From Kaistia hirudinis (GTDB lineage Bacteria; Pseudomonadota; Alphaproteobacteria; Rhizobiales; Kaistiaceae): a stretch of DNA of 43,943 nt. The position numbers and the translations under genes are program-made. The notes below the pieces were generated by a model. That model was not told the origin of the DNA. It was given only the letters and a program-made list of their open reading frames with translations, and did not search any database. The stretch's first letter is position 1, and each line of letters starts with the position of its first letter. Shown piece by piece: positions 42,268 through 43,943 of this stretch. The stretch covers positions 1-43,943 of the forward strand of contig NZ_JACIDS010000009.1 of assembly GCF_014196455.1 (NCBI RefSeq). The letters are read 5' to 3'.

Positions 42268-42737
42268 GCCCACGATCCGCCGTTCACGCGACTTTCGTCA
42301 TCGAGAAGCACTATCCGGCGACGCCCGAACGGGTCTTCGCCGCCTTCGCCGATCCGAAGCTGAAGGCGCGCTGGTTCGTCGGCCCGTCGGAATGGGGACC
42401 GAGCGAACATCGGGTCGATTTTCGCGTCGGCGGGCGGGAGCTGAACGCCGGCGGCCCGGCCGAGGGACCGAAACACCGCTTCGACGCGCTCTATCAGGAC
42501 ATCGTGCCGAATGAGCGCATCGTCTTCACCTATGACATGCACCTCGACGCGAACCGGATTTCGGTGTCGCTCACGACGATCGAGTTTGCGCCGGCGGATG
42601 GCGGCACGGCACTCAAGTTCACCGAGCAGGGCGTGTTCCTGGACGGCTATGACGATGCCGGCAGCCGCGAGCACGGCACGCGCCTGTTGCTCGACCAGCT
42701 CGGCGCTGCGCTCGCCCATGGCGACGCCGCCCACTGA
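42264..42737 (+). CDS. SRPBCC/AHSA1 domain protein
   Basis: This 157-residue single-domain START-like protein reads FVIEKHYPATPERVFAAFAD, then PKLKARWFVGP, DFRVGGREL and a C-terminal helix REHGTRLLLDQLGAAL. The fold binds hydrophobic ligands; AHSA1-type members next to ArsR genes are common, yet their ligands are mostly unknown. It is coupled to the ArsR gene by a four-base overlap with a good GGGAGG site, and the SnoaL-like gene follows 20 bases later. Confidence 0.9.
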   Translation: MSPRSAVHATFVIEKHYPATPERVFAAFADPKLKARWFVGPSEWGPSEHRVDFRVGGRELNAGGPAEGPKHRFDALYQDIVPNERIVFTYDMHLDANRISVSLTTIEFAPADGGTALKFTEQGVFLDGYDDAGSREHGTRLLLDQLGAALAHGDAAH

Positions 42738-42757
42738 CCCCCGAGGAGGACGCTTCG

Positions 42758-43117
42758 ATGGAGAACGCAATCGCGGGATTGGCCCGGCGCTATTTCGATG
42801 CCTTCCAGGCCGCCGATCGCGCGGCGATGGAAGCGCTGCTCGCGCCCGACTTCACCTTCACCAGCCCGTTCGACGACCACATCAGCCGCGAGGCCTATTT
42901 CACGCGCTGCTGGCCCCATGCCGGCTCGTTCCGCTTTCGCGACGACAAGGCGATCTTTGTGGACGGGTCGAACTGCGTCATCGTCTATGAAACCGAGGGC
43001 AAGTCGGGCGGAACCTTTCGCAATGCGGAGCTGTTCCGCTTTGCCGATGGACAGTTGCGCTCGATCGACGTCTTCTTCGGTTTCATACCGAAAGAGATCC
43101 TCAAGCAGTCGGATTGA
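42758..43117 (+). CDS. SnoaL/NTF2-like protein
   Basis: This 119-residue protein has the cone-shaped NTF2-like fold: ARRYFDAFQAADRAAMEALL, APDFTFTSPFDDHISREAYF, then a strand pair CVIVYETEGKSGGTFRNAELF and RSIDVFFGF. Such proteins act as small-molecule isomerases or cyclases, or only bind ligands. It is the third gene of the ArsR operon and its stop is 14 bases before the chosen start of the next gene. Confidence 0.85.
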   Translation: MENAIAGLARRYFDAFQAADRAAMEALLAPDFTFTSPFDDHISREAYFTRCWPHAGSFRFRDDKAIFVDGSNCVIVYETEGKSGGTFRNAELFRFADGQLRSIDVFFGFIPKEILKQSD

Positions 43118-43131
43118 TGGGAGACGTGACC

Positions 43132-43713
43132 ATGCGCAAGGTGATCCTGTCGATGTTCATGAGCCTCGATGGCTTCATCGAGGGGCCGAACCACGAATTC
43201 GTGCCGCCGGACTGGTCGGACGACCTGTCGCGGTACTGGGTCGAACCCAATCTCGCAACGACCGGGACGATCCTCTATGGCCGCGTCTGCTATCTGATGA
43301 ACGCCGCCTTCTGGCAGCCCGCCGCAACCGACCCCGACAGCCCAGCCGCGCGGATCGACCATGCGCCGCTGATGAACAGGCTGGAAAAGGTCGTGTTCTC
43401 GCGCTCTCTGGAGACTCCGGTCTGGGACAATTCGCGGATCGTCAGCGGCGATGTCGCCGCGGAGATCGAGCGGCTCAGAACAGAGCCCGGCGGCGACATC
43501 GTCATGTTCGGCGGCGCGGGCATCGCATCCTGGTGCATGCGACACCGTTTGTTTGACGAATATCGCTTCATGATCACACCCCTCGTTCTCGGCGCCGGCA
43601 ACCCGCTCTTTCGCGGCGGCCATGAGCGCTTCAAACTCGAACTGATCGAGAGCCGCACGCTCGATACCGGCGCGATCATCCTGCACTACCGCGATCCTCA
43701 CCGACGCGCCTGA
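43132..43713 (+). CDS. dihydrofolate reductase family protein (RibD C-terminal-like)
   Basis: This 193-residue protein starts MRKVILSMFMSLDGFIEGPN, the normal opening of the DHFR/RibD-C family. TTGTILYGRVCYLMNAAFW, EKVVFSRSLETPVWDNSR and DIVMFGGAGIASWCMRHRL (the nucleotide-binding loop), plus the C-terminal PLVLGAGNPLF, follow. It is a likely NADPH-dependent reductase with unknown substrate; true folate reduction is doubtful. ATG 43132 has GGGAG eight bases upstream and is preferred to ATG 43117. It ends the ArsR operon. Confidence 0.87.
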   Translation: MRKVILSMFMSLDGFIEGPNHEFVPPDWSDDLSRYWVEPNLATTGTILYGRVCYLMNAAFWQPAATDPDSPAARIDHAPLMNRLEKVVFSRSLETPVWDNSRIVSGDVAAEIERLRTEPGGDIVMFGGAGIASWCMRHRLFDEYRFMITPLVLGAGNPLFRGGHERFKLELIESRTLDTGAIILHYRDPHRRA

Positions 43714-43836
43714 GCGGCACGGCTGGACTTCGCCTGTCGCGCGAGCTATCGGGTCGGACGGTTTCACGGCTGTCCCGATGGGTGATGGCCCAGCCGCAGC
43801 CATAGGGTCGCGGGACTGCCCGCGCGAGGGTCGAGG

Positions 43837-43943
43837 ATGAATCAGCCTCTGATGGAAGTCCGTCCCGCCGATCTCGTGCCCGAGCTCAGCGTCGTCATCC
43901 CGACCTTCAACGAGTGCGGCAATGTCGCGCCGCTGGTCGAGCG
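43837..43943 (+). CDS. family 2 glycosyltransferase, N-terminal part (cut by the window end)
   Basis: The 35 codons visible include the family 2 opening LSVVIPTFNECGNVAPLVE, as in dolichyl/polyprenyl-phosphate sugar transferases and related GT2 enzymes. GAGGG stands six bases before ATG. The sugar donor and acceptor cannot be judged from this part. The 123 bases between it and the DHFR-like gene show nothing I can name. Confidence 0.8.
   Translation, partial: MNQPLMEVRPADLVPELSVVIPTFNECGNVAPLVE

Overview
The window is about 66% G+C (judged by eye) and looks like chromosomal DNA of a free-living alphaproteobacterium of the order Hyphomicrobiales (Rhizobiales). Support comes from the core block dapF-mtaB-ftsY-yciB next to ccm genes, a single-domain cyclic-nucleotide-binding protein behind an OmpR-type regulator, the adc-patatin pair, and many uptake operons. 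I saw no tRNA, rRNA, CRISPR array, phage or insertion sequence. The genus cannot be fixed from this sequence alone.

Region 1 (1-13.1 kb) is an accessory catabolic and uptake region. A YwrD-type gamma-glutamyltransferase converges on a five-gene dipeptide/glutathione-type ABC operon. Then come a MarR regulator, a small ABM-fold monooxygenase, a maleylpyruvate/maleylacetoacetate isomerase-type GST, a PhzS-like flavin monooxygenase, an SDR with an altered active site and a DadA-like amino-acid dehydrogenase. Its intergenic DNA repeatedly carries the palindrome GTATAC in the context TTGTATACyGA. This suggests one regulon, with the local MarR protein as the leading candidate regulator.

Region 2 (13.3-20.6 kb) holds a group III truncated hemoglobin, a YkuD-type L,D-transpeptidase, the response regulator and cyclic-nucleotide-binding pair, a large exported protein with three internal repeats and a Gly/Phe tail, and an adc-patatin pair. 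Region 3 (20.7-26.8 kb) has glycerol kinase, an SbmA/YddA-like ABC protein whose every ATPase motif is degenerate and whose gene overlaps that of a GH144-like glycoside hydrolase, and pncB.

Region 4 (27.0-32.7 kb) is the conserved core block: dapF, mtaB, ftsY and yciB, facing ccmC-ccmD-ccmG. No ccmA or ccmB follows, so a synteny break is likely near 32.7 kb. Region 5 (33.0-40.2 kb) has a Tat-exported DUF1254 protein and an arabino-oligosaccharide uptake and cleavage operon (binding protein, two permeases, GH51 arabinofuranosidase) divergent from a GntR/FCD regulator. It has no ATPase of its own.

Region 6 (40.2-43.9 kb) contains a rhodanese preceded by an ATTC-N8-GAAT inverted repeat, a Gfo/Idh/MocA protein lacking the usual EKP lysine, and a compact ArsR-SRPBCC-SnoaL-DHFR-like operon whose first gene may be read from a leaderless transcript. 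The window ends inside a family 2 glycosyltransferase gene.
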